Counted from the stretch's first letter, positions 25,330 to 34,278 are shown. The stretch: DNA of 58,665 bases from Flavobacterium bizetiae (GCF_902804475.1 NZ_CADCSU010000121.1:1-58665), one strand, 5' to 3'. The notes: generated by a model not told the origin, from the letters alone. A program made the numbers and translations.

Positions 25330-26226
25330 ATGAAAATTACAATTACAGGTTCGTTAGGGAACATCAGCAAGCCATTGACCCAGGAGTTAGTGCAAAAAGG
25401 ACATGAAGTTACAGTAATAAGCAGCAGTACAGCGAAACAAGCCGAAATTGAAGCTCTTGGAGCTAAGGCAGCTATAGGTTCTGTTGAAGATGTGGCTTTT
25501 TTAGCCGAGGTTTTTACAGGCGCAGATGCGGTTTATTGTATGATTCCGCGTGCGAATTATTTTGATCCCAATCTTGATTTGGATGCTTTTACCCGAAAAA
25601 TTGGGAATAGTTATGCCGAAGCAATCCAGAAATCAGGCGTAAAACGTGTTGTATTTTTAAGTAGTATTGGCGCGCATTTAGAGCAAAATTCAGGAATTAT
25701 TCAGCGTTATAATGAGATCGAAAGTATTTTGAAAAAGCTTCAGGATGTTTCGATAACCTTTATGCGTCCTACCTCATTCTTTTATAATTTGCTGGCGTAT
25801 ATTCCGCTGATTCAATCGCAAGGTATTATTGCGGCAAATTATGGGGCTGACAGTGTTATTCCGTGGGTTTCTCCAAATGATATTGCGGCTGCAATTGCCG
25901 AAGAAATCACCTCTCCGCTTGACGGAAAAAAGATTCGTTACGTATCAAGCGAGGAAGTTACAGGTCACGAAACTGCCCGAATTTTGGGCGAAGCCATAGG
26001 AAAACCGGATTTAAAATGGGTTTTAATCAGCGATGAAGAAACTTTAAACGGTTTGGTAAATGTGGGAATGCAGCCTAAAATTGCCGAAGGTTTGGTCGAA
26101 ATGTACGCCGGACTTTACAACGGGTTGTTGGGAGAAGATTACAATAACAATAAACCGGCAATATTAGGAAAAACAAAACTGGTTGATTATGCCCAGGAAT
26201 TTGCTGCAATTTATAATCAGAAATAA
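25330..26226 (+). CDS. NmrA-like NAD(P)-binding protein
   Basis: This 298-aa Rossmann-fold protein starts MKITITGSLGNISKPLTQEL; the nucleotide-binding GSLGNIS replaces the usual GxxGxxG. It contains VVFLSSIGAHLEQNSG and MRPTSFFYNLLAYIP, as in NmrA/HSCARG and quinone-reductase-like atypical SDRs. It probably binds NADP(H) as a sensor or reduces quinones. The AraC-family gene starts 12 bases downstream, so the pair forms an operon. CAACTTTG upstream (about 25299) is a likely promoter element. Confidence 0.87.
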   Translation: MKITITGSLGNISKPLTQELVQKGHEVTVISSSTAKQAEIEALGAKAAIGSVEDVAFLAEVFTGADAVYCMIPRANYFDPNLDLDAFTRKIGNSYAEAIQKSGVKRVVFLSSIGAHLEQNSGIIQRYNEIESILKKLQDVSITFMRPTSFFYNLLAYIPLIQSQGIIAANYGADSVIPWVSPNDIAAAIAEEITSPLDGKKIRYVSSEEVTGHETARILGEAIGKPDLKWVLISDEETLNGLVNVGMQPKIAEGLVEMYAGLYNGLLGEDYNNNKPAILGKTKLVDYAQEFAAIYNQK

Positions 26227-26238
26227 GTACCTTAGACT

Positions 26239-27153
26239 ATGGCAAATCATCAACCTCATCGAATAAAAACTATCAGCGAATTTCACGAATTTAGAGATTT
26301 GCCCAAACCTGAGCATCCGTTAGTGAGCGTTTATAATTTTGAAGATCTTAAACATCTTAACGAAGAAGAACCTAAAAGTTTGATGCTCGATTTTTATTCG
26401 ATTGCATTAAAACGTCATGCCAATGCAACCATGCGTTACGGTCAGCAGGAATACGATTTTAAAGAAGGAGTTTTGCTATTTATTGCGCCAGGTCAGGTTT
26501 TTTCTATAGAAGGCAATGCCGAGTTACAGCATACAGGATGGTCATTACTTGTCCATCCTGATTTTTTATGGAATACGCCTCTGGCAAAAAAAATCAAACA
26601 ATACGAATATTTTGGCTATTCGGTTCATGAAGCTTTGCACTTATCTGATAAGGAAGAAAAGATGATTATTGCCATCATAAAAAACATTCAGCAGGAATAT
26701 CAGTCGAATATTGACAAATTCAGTCAGGATGTTATTATTGCCCAAATCGAGTTATTGCTTACGTATGCAGAACGTTTTTATAACCGACAATTTATAACCC
26801 GTAAAATAAGCAATCATCAAATTCTGGCCCGCTTAGAAAACCTGCTCGAAGAATATTTCGAAACAAGTTCTTTATCTAAAAACGGATTGCCAACAGTACA
26901 TTATATTGCGGAAAACCTGAATGTTACGCCCAATTATTTGAGTGGATTGCTAAAATCCCTTACAGGCCAAAGCACGCAACAGCACATACACGATAAACTC
27001 ATCGAAAAAGCCAAAGAAAAACTTTCGACTACCAACTTGTCGATAAGCGAAATTGCTTTTGAATTAGGCTTTGAACACCAGCAATCGTTTAGCAAATTGT
27101 TTAAAACCAAAACAAATGTCTCGCCTTTAGAATTTAGGCAGTCTTTTAATTAA
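26239..27153 (+). CDS. AraC-family transcriptional regulator
   Basis: The 304-aa protein has an N-terminal cupin-like sensing domain (about 30-170) and a C-terminal double HTH (about 200-300) with VTPNYLSGLLKSLTGQS and ISEIAFELGFEHQQSFSKLF. It is encoded 12 bases after the NmrA-like gene and so probably regulates that enzyme or is co-regulated with it. The inducer is unknown. Confidence 0.93.
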   Translation: MANHQPHRIKTISEFHEFRDLPKPEHPLVSVYNFEDLKHLNEEEPKSLMLDFYSIALKRHANATMRYGQQEYDFKEGVLLFIAPGQVFSIEGNAELQHTGWSLLVHPDFLWNTPLAKKIKQYEYFGYSVHEALHLSDKEEKMIIAIIKNIQQEYQSNIDKFSQDVIIAQIELLLTYAERFYNRQFITRKISNHQILARLENLLEEYFETSSLSKNGLPTVHYIAENLNVTPNYLSGLLKSLTGQSTQQHIHDKLIEKAKEKLSTTNLSISEIAFELGFEHQQSFSKLFKTKTNVSPLEFRQSFN

Positions 27154-27216
27154 AAAGCGTTTTCGTAAAAATGACGTTCATAATTTTCATAAATTCGTGA
27201 TATTAAAATTGAAATT

Positions 27217-27627
27217 ATGAATCCTATTTTCAGAAATACGCTGGCCGTAATCATTGGCCTTTTTGTGGGAAGTATTGTCAACATGGCTATTATTTTAATG
27301 AGTGGCTCGGTTATACCGCCTCCAAATGGCGCAGACGTTACCACTATGGAAGGATTAAAAGCTACGATGCATTTATTCGAACCTAAACATTTTATTTTTC
27401 CTTTTCTGGCACATGCTATAGGTACTTTTGCCGGGGCCGCTACAACAGCAGTAATTGCCGCCACTCGCAAAACCGAATTATCTCTGGTAATTGGTGCTTT
27501 CTTTTTGTTAGGAGGTATTGTAAATGTGTGCACTTTGCCGTCGCCAATTTGGTACAATATTATAGATATCGTATTTGCATACTTACCAATGGCTTATTTT
27601 GCCAGAAAACTGGTTGTTTCAAAATAA
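27217..27627 (+). CDS. Hypothetical four-helix membrane protein
   Basis: The 136-aa protein has four membrane helices (about 8-30, 62-80, 86-104 and 112-130) and a short extracellular-type loop rich in Pro/Gly/Asn. A TxxxH motif in the second helix region (FPFLAHAIGTFAGAATTAV) is notable. I know related small membrane proteins in Flavobacteria but no function. It lies 22 bases before the ArsR-like gene. Confidence 0.65.
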   Translation: MNPIFRNTLAVIIGLFVGSIVNMAIILMSGSVIPPPNGADVTTMEGLKATMHLFEPKHFIFPFLAHAIGTFAGAATTAVIAATRKTELSLVIGAFFLLGGIVNVCTLPSPIWYNIIDIVFAYLPMAYFARKLVVSK

Positions 27628-27649
27628 TCTTAACTTCATATTTTTCAAG

Positions 27650-27865
27650 ATGAGCGAGAAATCAATATCACGAAAACCCGCAAAAATGTGTTACGAACAT
27701 ATTGGCGGAAAATTAGGGCAACTATTGGTAGAAAATTTTGCCGAAAAAGGATGGATTGCTAAAAGCAAACCAACCGATAAGCATTTTTATATTACTGATT
27801 TAGGACAGGAAGAATTTGAAAAACTAGGCATCGATATTTCGCAAATCAAGTCGGAAGATTTATAA
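27650..27865 (+). CDS. Half-length ArsR-family-like protein
   Basis: I chose the ATG at 27650 (71 aa, MSEKSISRKPAKMCYEHIGG). The longer frame from 27575 overlaps the previous gene and has no family-like sequence. CYEHIGGKLGQLLVENFAEKG followed by a beta segment and FYITDLGQEEFEKLGI matches the C-terminal half of a set of ArsR-type regulators (CYDHLAGRLG... then T..G). The N-terminal winged helix is absent. It could be a dimerisation fragment or a stand-alone form. It sits just before the racemase gene (9 bases). Confidence 0.6.
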   Translation: MSEKSISRKPAKMCYEHIGGKLGQLLVENFAEKGWIAKSKPTDKHFYITDLGQEEFEKLGIDISQIKSEDL

Positions 27866-27874
27866 ATAAAAAGA

Positions 27875-28555
27875 ATGAAAAAAGTTGGGCTTGTAGGCGG
27901 AACCAGTTGGGTTTCGACAATTGATTATTATAAATTCATAAACGAAGGTGTAAATAAAAAGCTGGGCGGACTGCAATTTGCAGAATGCCTGATTTATTCT
28001 TTGAACTTTGGCGATATTCAGGAAAAAACCTGGCCAAACTCATACGAACTGGTATTGAATGCGTGTTTAAGTTTACAAAAAAGTGGCGTTGATGCCATTG
28101 TACTATGTGCCAATACAGCTCATATGCATGCGGAAAAAATCGAAAAAGAAATTGATGTACCCTTAATTCATATTGGTACTGAAACTGCAAAAGCTATAGT
28201 ACAAGAAAAAATCACGACTGTTGGTTTATTAGGAACTTCGTTTTCTATGGAAATGGATTTTTACAAAGATCGCCTAAAGAGTTTTGGTTTGAATGTATTG
28301 ATTCCGGAAAGTCAGGAAAACCGAAATTATATACAACAAGTTTTGAAACAAGAATTGGGCAAAGGAATTATAAATCCGGAATCGAAAGAAAACTATATCA
28401 AAATTGCCAACGAACTCATCGGGCGTGGCGCCGAAGCAATTATTTTAGGCTGTACCGAAATTCCGTTATTAATAAATCAATCTGATTTTTCTGTTCCTGT
28501 TTTTGATACCACAAAAATACATTCTGACGCTATTGTGAGCTTTATGCTTGCTTAA
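27875..28555 (+). CDS. Aspartate/glutamate racemase family protein
   Basis: This 226-aa protein starts MKKVGLVGGTSWVSTIDYY, the typical opening of the Asp/Glu racemase family. Two catalytic cysteines are present: C78 in VLCANTAHM and C193 in LGCTEIPLL. It would interconvert L- and D-forms of an amino acid such as aspartate without a cofactor. It is a non-MurI type, so a cell-wall role is not assured. It is transcribed with the ArsR-like gene 9 bases upstream. Confidence 0.92.
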   Translation: MKKVGLVGGTSWVSTIDYYKFINEGVNKKLGGLQFAECLIYSLNFGDIQEKTWPNSYELVLNACLSLQKSGVDAIVLCANTAHMHAEKIEKEIDVPLIHIGTETAKAIVQEKITTVGLLGTSFSMEMDFYKDRLKSFGLNVLIPESQENRNYIQQVLKQELGKGIINPESKENYIKIANELIGRGAEAIILGCTEIPLLINQSDFSVPVFDTTKIHSDAIVSFMLA

Positions 28556-28571
28556 ACTTAAATTATAATCT

Positions 28572-29267
28572 ATGAGCTATTTTGGCGGACTGGGTTCTGG
28601 AAAAGGCTGGAATAAATTTAATTTTATCCTTACACCTCCGGAATTTGAATCAATTTTCGAAAAACTTAAATTTCACTTTGTTATCACAAATACAAGGGTT
28701 CCCATAGATTATACTGCAACTGATGCATCTTATGTGTTTAATGGTTACAAAGATTTTTTTACCAAAATCATAATTGGCAATAAAGAATATGATAAAAAAG
28801 AACATTGGTCTTACGAGAGTAAAATAAGAATATCCATTACCAACGATATCAATAAAATTGGCTTTAAAGAAATTATAGACAAAGAAAGAGCTATTTCTGC
28901 ATTTAAATTGGTCGATCCAACAGAACCTGTAATCAATATCAGTCCTTTTTATCTTACTTTTTCAGAGAATAAACAAAGTTTAAGCATTGCTTACATGAAT
29001 ACTCAAGGCACGATAGGTTTAGAACTAACGTATCCTAAAGTTGTAAGTTTTTCTACGGATAAATTCAATTCGGCTATTGATGCACAACAATTTAATAATC
29101 AGTTATTATTTAATGACTTAGTAAAAAATATAAAGGCATTATCTAACAAACCAAAATTGCAAAGCAGTACAAAACTCTATCGTCCCAATTTTTGGATTAG
29201 TCCCGAAGCAAAAAAACTTATCAATGAAAATCGCTATTTAAAATCTAATGGTTTAATTATTCTTTAA
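28572..29267 (+). CDS. Hypothetical protein
   Basis: This 231-aa protein has no family I can name. It opens MSYFGGLGSGKGWNKFNF, which includes a Gly-rich start but not a Walker motif (no conserved GKS/T context). There is no signal peptide or membrane helix. The middle is beta-rich with alternating hydrophobic residues. It follows the racemase gene by 16 bases and so may be in the same operon. Confidence 0.5.
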   Translation: MSYFGGLGSGKGWNKFNFILTPPEFESIFEKLKFHFVITNTRVPIDYTATDASYVFNGYKDFFTKIIIGNKEYDKKEHWSYESKIRISITNDINKIGFKEIIDKERAISAFKLVDPTEPVINISPFYLTFSENKQSLSIAYMNTQGTIGLELTYPKVVSFSTDKFNSAIDAQQFNNQLLFNDLVKNIKALSNKPKLQSSTKLYRPNFWISPEAKKLINENRYLKSNGLIIL

Positions 29268-29367
29268 GAATATAAATTTTAAACATTTCGAATAAAATAT
29301 TAAATGCTTTTTTAACTTCTTAAAATCTTATTTTATAACTTAGTTAGCTTTTTAAAATTTTAAAATC

Positions 29368-29736
29368 ATGACTAAGAAAGAAATAGCCCAGAACTTTTTA
29401 AAGCTTGCTGCAAAAGGGCATTCACACGAAGCTTTCCGTCTGTATGTTGGCGCAAATTTTAAACATCATAATGCCTATTTTAAAGGGGATGCCGATACTT
29501 TGATGTTGGCAATGGAAGAATCTACAAGAACAAACCCTAATAAAGTTTTTAAAATTCATCATATTTTAGAAGACGGGAATCTGGTCGCCGTGCATTCGCA
29601 TTTAAAACAAACCCCGGTCGATCTGGGTTTTGCGGTAGTTCATATCCTTAAAATTAAATCGGATAAAATTGTAGAACTTTGGGATTTAGGACAACCTGTA
29701 CCCCGGGAACCTATTAACAAAAACGGAATGTTCTAG
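29368..29736 (+). CDS. SnoaL/NTF2-like protein
   Basis: The 122-aa protein has the SnoaL-type fold of the NTF2 superfamily. Landmark residues are FKHHNAYFKGDADTLMLAM, HHILEDGNLVAVHSHLKQT and ILKIKSDKIVELWDLGQPVP. Relatives are aldol condensation or polyketide cyclase-like enzymes and many are uncharacterised. Its likely acid and histidine residues are present, but the substrate is unknown. Confidence 0.87.
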   Translation: MTKKEIAQNFLKLAAKGHSHEAFRLYVGANFKHHNAYFKGDADTLMLAMEESTRTNPNKVFKIHHILEDGNLVAVHSHLKQTPVDLGFAVVHILKIKSDKIVELWDLGQPVPREPINKNGMF

Positions 29737-29775
29737 ATTATAGTCGCAGTTTTCAGTCGCGGTAAACAGTTTACA

Positions 29776-29938
29776 AACGGAACTGAAAACTGAGACTGAA
29801 AAAACTTTGCGAACTTTGCCAATTTATAAAATTACACAAATAAAAACTTAGCGTTCTTTGCCGTTAAGTCGTAGTAGACAATTCACAACTGTGACTGAAA
29901 ACTGAGACTGAAAACTGAGACTGAGACTGAAAACAAAC
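29776..29938. repeat. GACTGAAAACTGA tandem repeats
   Basis: This AT-rich gap carries repeated words ACTGAAAACTGAGACTGAAA near 29779-29800 and a longer run at 29892-29933 (GACTGAAAACTGAGACTG repeated). It resembles low-complexity intergenic repeats common in Flavobacteria and precedes the serine hydrolase gene. Confidence 0.55.
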
Positions 29939-29961
29939 TTTAAAAACCAGAAACAAAAAAA

Positions 29962-31008
29962 ATGACTTCCAAACTTCGAATCCTCTTCCTATTATCTTCT
30001 ATTCTTTTCTTTTCAAATCATAATACATTCGCTCAGAAAAAAAACAATTACGCCGCTCAAATTGATAGTTTAATAAGTGTCAGCAATCCCATATTTAATG
30101 GTGTTGTCCTGATTGCTAAAAACGGAAAAACGGTTTATAATAAAGCATATGGTTTTACTAATTTTGAAACCCGAAAATATTTAAAAACAGACAGCCAATT
30201 CGAAATCATGTCGAATACCAGACAAATCACGGCTGTTTTAATCTTAAAAGAAGTCGAAAAAGGCCAAATCGATCTACAGGCACCAATAAAAAAATATTTA
30301 CCGCAATTAACTCAAACCTGGGCAGATTCTGTAACGGTTCACCAACTCTTAAATCATACGCATGGAATAGTGGATCTAAAGAAACCGCTTTTATTTAAAC
30401 CCGGAAGTAATTTTAAATATGGTGATTTAGGATATAGTTTATTGGGAAAAATAATTGAATCTGTTACTAAAAAAAGCTATTATGAAGTAGCCAATTCATT
30501 TTTTAAAGAGCTAAAAATGAAACATACACTTTGTTTTTCTGCAGCGCCAATTAAAAATTTAGTTTCCGGATATGTCAACAACAATAACTCCTTTAAAAAA
30601 ATATCAAAAACGATGATTACTATTGATGGAACTTCTTCTAACGGAATTGTTTCAACAGCCAGCGATTTAGCCATCTGGAATGAAAATCTCCATAAAGGAA
30701 AATTGCTAAAACCGGAAAGTTATCAATTACTGTTTAAGTACAATATAACGGCCCAAAATAGTTTCTTCGGAAAAGAAAAAGTAGGATACGGATATGGCTT
30801 TAGAATTGTTGACAACGAACCTATTAAATATGTTGGTCATACCGGTTTAGGTGATGGATTTTCTTCTGTAAATTTATACTTTCCGGAAAGCGACGTAAGT
30901 TTGATTATTCTAGAAAACCAAATGAATCAAGATCGTGATTTATTTTACGCTACAGAACTAAAAATCAAAGACATTCTGCTAAAAAGTACTTTACTAAATA
31001 AAAAATAA
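29962..31008 (+). CDS. Class C beta-lactamase-fold serine hydrolase homologue
   Basis: This 348-aa secreted protein (signal peptide about 1-24, ending TFAQ) has the beta-lactamase/transpeptidase fold. The expected SxxK motif is S84-N85-T86-R87, so lysine is replaced by arginine. The second motif YxN is Y153-G154-D155, and HTG is intact at 293-295. With the general base lost and YxN altered, activity is uncertain. It may be a non-hydrolytic or altered-specificity member. The DUF1801 gene starts 6 bases after it, so they are probably cotranscribed. Confidence 0.85.
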   Translation: MTSKLRILFLLSSILFFSNHNTFAQKKNNYAAQIDSLISVSNPIFNGVVLIAKNGKTVYNKAYGFTNFETRKYLKTDSQFEIMSNTRQITAVLILKEVEKGQIDLQAPIKKYLPQLTQTWADSVTVHQLLNHTHGIVDLKKPLLFKPGSNFKYGDLGYSLLGKIIESVTKKSYYEVANSFFKELKMKHTLCFSAAPIKNLVSGYVNNNNSFKKISKTMITIDGTSSNGIVSTASDLAIWNENLHKGKLLKPESYQLLFKYNITAQNSFFGKEKVGYGYGFRIVDNEPIKYVGHTGLGDGFSSVNLYFPESDVSLIILENQMNQDRDLFYATELKIKDILLKSTLLNKK

Positions 31009-31014
31009 GATACA

Positions 31015-31440
31015 ATGGCAAAAAATAAAACTACCGAAACTAATGAAAGTATTGTTGATTTTATAGATGCTTTTGTTGAAGATGAAACCAAAAAAAAGGA
31101 CGCTTTTGAGCTTGTCAAAATAATGCAGGAAGTTAGTCATTTTGAACCCAAAATGTGGGGACCAAGTATTATTGGTTTCGGAAGTTATCATTACAAATAT
31201 GCCAGCGGTCATGAAGGCGACGCCCCGCTTGTGGCTTTTTCTCCAAGAAAAGCTGCCATATCCCTTTATGTATATACAGCGCCCGAAGATAGAGACGAAT
31301 TACTTGCTAAACTAGGCAAGCACAAATCCTCAAAAGGTTGTATTTATGTCAAAAAATTAGCCGATATCGATGTTGATGTCCTTAAAAATATGATTGCAAT
31401 TTCTTTAGAAAATTTAAAAAAACTATATCCTTCAAATTAA
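31015..31440 (+). CDS. DUF1801 domain protein
   Basis: This 141-aa DUF1801 member has the landmarks KMWGPSIIGFGSYHYKY, PLVAFSPRKAAISLYVY and LGKHKSSKGCIYVKKL. It has no signal peptide and so is cytoplasmic. It begins 6 bases after the serine hydrolase homologue and ends 8 bases before the MBL hydrolase, so it lies in a three-gene operon. The role of the domain is unknown. Confidence 0.88.
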   Translation: MAKNKTTETNESIVDFIDAFVEDETKKKDAFELVKIMQEVSHFEPKMWGPSIIGFGSYHYKYASGHEGDAPLVAFSPRKAAISLYVYTAPEDRDELLAKLGKHKSSKGCIYVKKLADIDVDVLKNMIAISLENLKKLYPSN

Positions 31441-31448
31441 ATTCCACC

Positions 31449-32546
31449 ATGATCCTAACTTTAATAATTCTGTTGTTCGCCCTTCTTATTTTGGTTTCAC
31501 AACATCCCAGATATGGTAAAAAACCCTCCGGAGAAAGATTGGCTTTAATGCAAAAATCACCCAATTATAAAAACGGGAAATTCGAAAACATTCATTTTAC
31601 GCCTGAACTCGCAGAAGGTTATAGTTTTTCTAAAGTATTTATCGATTTTTTATTTAAAAAAGTAGACCGCAAAATTCCGTCGGATGTAATTCCTAGTGTA
31701 AAAACCAATCTGTTACAGCTTTCTCCGGATCAGGATATTTTGGTTTGGTTTGGGCATTCCTCCTATTACATTCAGCTCGAAGGAAAACGTTTTTTAATCG
31801 ATCCAGTTTTTAGCGGCAACGCCTCTCCTATTTACGGAACTACAAAAGCATTTAAAGGAACGGATATTTATACCGCCAATGACTTTCCTTATATTGATTA
31901 TTTATTGATCACGCACGATCATTATGACCATCTTGATTATAAAACAATCATGGATCTTCAGCCAAAAATCAAAAAAATAATTTGTCCGCTTGGCGTAGGT
32001 TCCCATCTTGAATATTGGAAGTTTCCTAAAGAAATTATCATCGAAAAAGACTGGTACGAAAAAATAGAACTTGATCAGAATTTAACGCTTTATACCACGC
32101 CGTCAAGACACTTTTCGGGCAGAAGTATTGAGCGCTGCAATACACTTTGGACTTCTTTTGTATTAGAAGCCAACAATTTTAAAATGTATTTGGGCGGTGA
32201 CAGCGGTTACGACACACATTATGCCGAAATTGGCGATAAATATGGTCCTTTTGACATTGCGCTTCTCGATAACGGACAATATAATCCTGCGTGGAGATAC
32301 ATTCATAATCTTCCCGAAGATCTTATCAAAGCAATGAAAGATATCAAAGCAAAAAGAGTTTTCCCGGTTCATTCTTCAAAATTCCCTTTGTCGCTTCATG
32401 CCTGGGACGAACCTCTGATAAAAGTAACCGAATTGAATGCCGCTTCAGAAAATCCAATTCCGCTAATTACACCAAAAATTGGAGAATTAGTAGAGCTAAG
32501 AAACGAAAAACAAGAATTTCAACAATGGTGGAAAGGGGTTAGGTAA
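31449..32546 (+). CDS. MBL-fold metal-dependent hydrolase (NAPE-PLD/UlaG-like)
   Basis: The 365-aa protein starts with a hydrophobic helix that may anchor it to the membrane. The metallo-beta-lactamase core has H156-D157-H158-Y159-D160-H161-L-D, the metal-binding signature, then a histidine in TPSRHFSGR, LGGDSGYD, and FPVHSS near the C-terminus. Layout (about 70 residues before the MBL core, DPVFSGNASP, and SRHFSGR) is that of NAPE-PLD-like or UlaG-like enzymes. The substrate is unknown. Confidence 0.9.
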   Translation: MILTLIILLFALLILVSQHPRYGKKPSGERLALMQKSPNYKNGKFENIHFTPELAEGYSFSKVFIDFLFKKVDRKIPSDVIPSVKTNLLQLSPDQDILVWFGHSSYYIQLEGKRFLIDPVFSGNASPIYGTTKAFKGTDIYTANDFPYIDYLLITHDHYDHLDYKTIMDLQPKIKKIICPLGVGSHLEYWKFPKEIIIEKDWYEKIELDQNLTLYTTPSRHFSGRSIERCNTLWTSFVLEANNFKMYLGGDSGYDTHYAEIGDKYGPFDIALLDNGQYNPAWRYIHNLPEDLIKAMKDIKAKRVFPVHSSKFPLSLHAWDEPLIKVTELNAASENPIPLITPKIGELVELRNEKQEFQQWWKGVR

Positions 32547-32641
32547 TCTTTGATTTTAGATTGCAGATTTTAGATTTTAGATTAAAAACTGTGACTATAT
32601 ATTGAAAACCTGAAACCTAAAACAAATAATCCAATAGTATA

Positions 32642-32737
32642 TCATTTCGACTGAAAGTAGAAATCACACTAGAAACTCCGCAAAGTATTACTAAACTTTG
32701 TCGATTAACGAGTGTGATTTCTCGTCCGTCGAAATGA
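32642..32737. repeat. TCATTTCGAC...GTCGAAATGA inverted repeat
   Basis: The left arm TCATTTCGAC (32642-32651) pairs perfectly with GTCGAAATGA (32728-32737), and inner arms AAATCACACT and AGTGTGATTT also pair. A related copy lies at 38124-38225, and a fragment (CTCGAAATGACAAATT) at 33977-33992. It is a dispersed palindromic intergenic repeat in the gap before the lactonase gene. Confidence 0.7.
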
Positions 32738-32786
32738 CAAGATTGTGTGCAAACCTGAAACCTGAAACAAAAAACTTCAAAAAAAC

Positions 32787-33911
32787 ATGAACCAAAAAAT
32801 ATACCTTTTAGCAATTGCTTTTTTCCTCACTTTAAATAGCTTCTCCCAAAATACGTATGTCTTTTTGGGAAGCTACAATCGTGACAAAAACGCAGAATCT
32901 ATTCAGGTGTATCAATTAGATACTTTAAAAGGAAATCTAACCAAAATAACCGCAGCAAAAAACACCATCAATCCATCGTATCTGACTTTATCGCCCAACG
33001 GGAAATACTTGTATGCCTGTACCGATACCAAAACACCAAATGCCGGAAGCGTGAGCAGTTTTGAATTTAATCCTGAAAATAAAACCCTCACTTTTTTAAA
33101 CAAACAATCCAGCGGTGGCGAAAATCCGGTTTATCTCTCGGTTCATAAAAGCGGAAAATGGCTTGTAAATGGTAATTATTCTGAAGGAAGTGTTTCGGTT
33201 CATTCGTTATTAGAAAATGGAAAAATTGATTCGCTTGCACAGAATTTTCAATATACTGACGGAAGCACTCATAAAGAACGACAAACGAGATCTCACGTTC
33301 ATTCGACGGTATTTTCGCCTCAAAATGATTACTTATTTCTTCCTGATCTGGGTGCCGATAAAATTCGTTGTTATCGTTTTGATGCCACTTTAAAACAACC
33401 TTTAGTAGCAACAAAAGTACCTTTTACCAAAACAGATTTAGAAGCCGGACCAAGACATTTTACCTTTCATCCGAACCGAAAATTTGGTTATTGTATCGAA
33501 GAAATGGCGGGCGCAATAAGCGTTTATGATTACCACGATGGAACTCTAAAACAAATTCAGCGCATCAATACACATCCGGACAGCATAACTTCCGGATTTG
33601 AAAGTTCAGACATTCACATTTCGCCAGACGGAAAATTTCTATACGCCACAAACCGCGGAAAAGAAAACAACATCGCCATTTTTTCTATTGATGAAAAGGG
33701 TCTTTTAAAAAATATTGGCTATCAATCGACTTTAGGCAATCATCCCCGAGTTTTTGCTCTTGATGAAAGTGGGAAGTTTTTGATTGCCACAAATGTCAAT
33801 TCGGGAAATGTGATTGTTTTTAAAAGAAATCCAAAAACAGGAATGCTTAAAAAAGTAGGTAAAGAAGTTCAAATGGAGAATGTTTCTTGTGTTCAGATTA
33901 AAAGAATTTAG
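32787..33911 (+). CDS. Lactonase-type seven-bladed beta-propeller protein
   Basis: The 374-aa protein has a signal peptide (about 1-20, ending NSFSQ) followed by the 6-phosphogluconolactonase (YbhE/Pgl-type) beta-propeller. Repeated blade motifs appear, such as NPSYLTLSPNGKYLYACTD and SDIHISPDGKFLYATNRG, with GPRHFTFHPNRKFGY between. The cytosolic enzyme hydrolyses 6-phosphogluconolactone; this exported form more likely acts on another lactone. It stands alone. Confidence 0.88.
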   Translation: MNQKIYLLAIAFFLTLNSFSQNTYVFLGSYNRDKNAESIQVYQLDTLKGNLTKITAAKNTINPSYLTLSPNGKYLYACTDTKTPNAGSVSSFEFNPENKTLTFLNKQSSGGENPVYLSVHKSGKWLVNGNYSEGSVSVHSLLENGKIDSLAQNFQYTDGSTHKERQTRSHVHSTVFSPQNDYLFLPDLGADKIRCYRFDATLKQPLVATKVPFTKTDLEAGPRHFTFHPNRKFGYCIEEMAGAISVYDYHDGTLKQIQRINTHPDSITSGFESSDIHISPDGKFLYATNRGKENNIAIFSIDEKGLLKNIGYQSTLGNHPRVFALDESGKFLIATNVNSGNVIVFKRNPKTGMLKKVGKEVQMENVSCVQIKRI

Positions 33912-34278
33912 ATTGTAATTGCCCACAGGGTTTACGGATTGAACTGGTTTGCACTGGTTTTTTTTTATTCTCATTCCTCGAAATGACAAATTAGGCGAAA
34001 ATATTATTATGAAAATGATTGTCCTAGCCCCGATAGAAGTGGAAATCCTTTTGTGGCGGTGTTCGCCACAAAAGATTGGAACGGATAGCGGGATTAGCTC
34101 CTAAAAAAATGCATTTATCATAGAAATCGAGATAACAAACTTTGCGTAAAAAATCATTTTATTCCTGTAATCTGTGGCAAAAAACTCCCTCATACAAAAA
34201 CTAAAGTCATTTTTTTATTTTAAATTCGTGCTCATTCGTAAACTTTAGTGGTAAACGAAAACTTTAAAACTTTAAAAA
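33912..34278. other. Gene-free gap holding repeats
   Basis: The 367-base gap contains a fragment of the TCGAAATGACA repeat (about 33977), structured element copy D (34025-34102), and AT-rich words (TTTGCGTAAAAAATC, CTGTGGCAAAAAACTC) that resemble decayed GTGGCAA repeats. No gene is visible. Confidence 0.6.
34025..34102 (+). ncRNA. Structured intergenic element, copy D
   Basis: It reads TAGCCCCGATAGAAGTGG, then ATCCTTTTGTGGCG, a loop, CGCCACAAAAGATTGG, and GATAGCGGGATTAGCTCC at the right end. The perfect central stem (34048-34073) is different from those of the other copies. This is the most complete copy in the window. Confidence 0.55.

Noticed and set aside
27575..27649. N-terminal extension of the ArsR-like frame
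   Set aside because: It overlaps the preceding membrane protein gene in another frame and has no family-like sequence.
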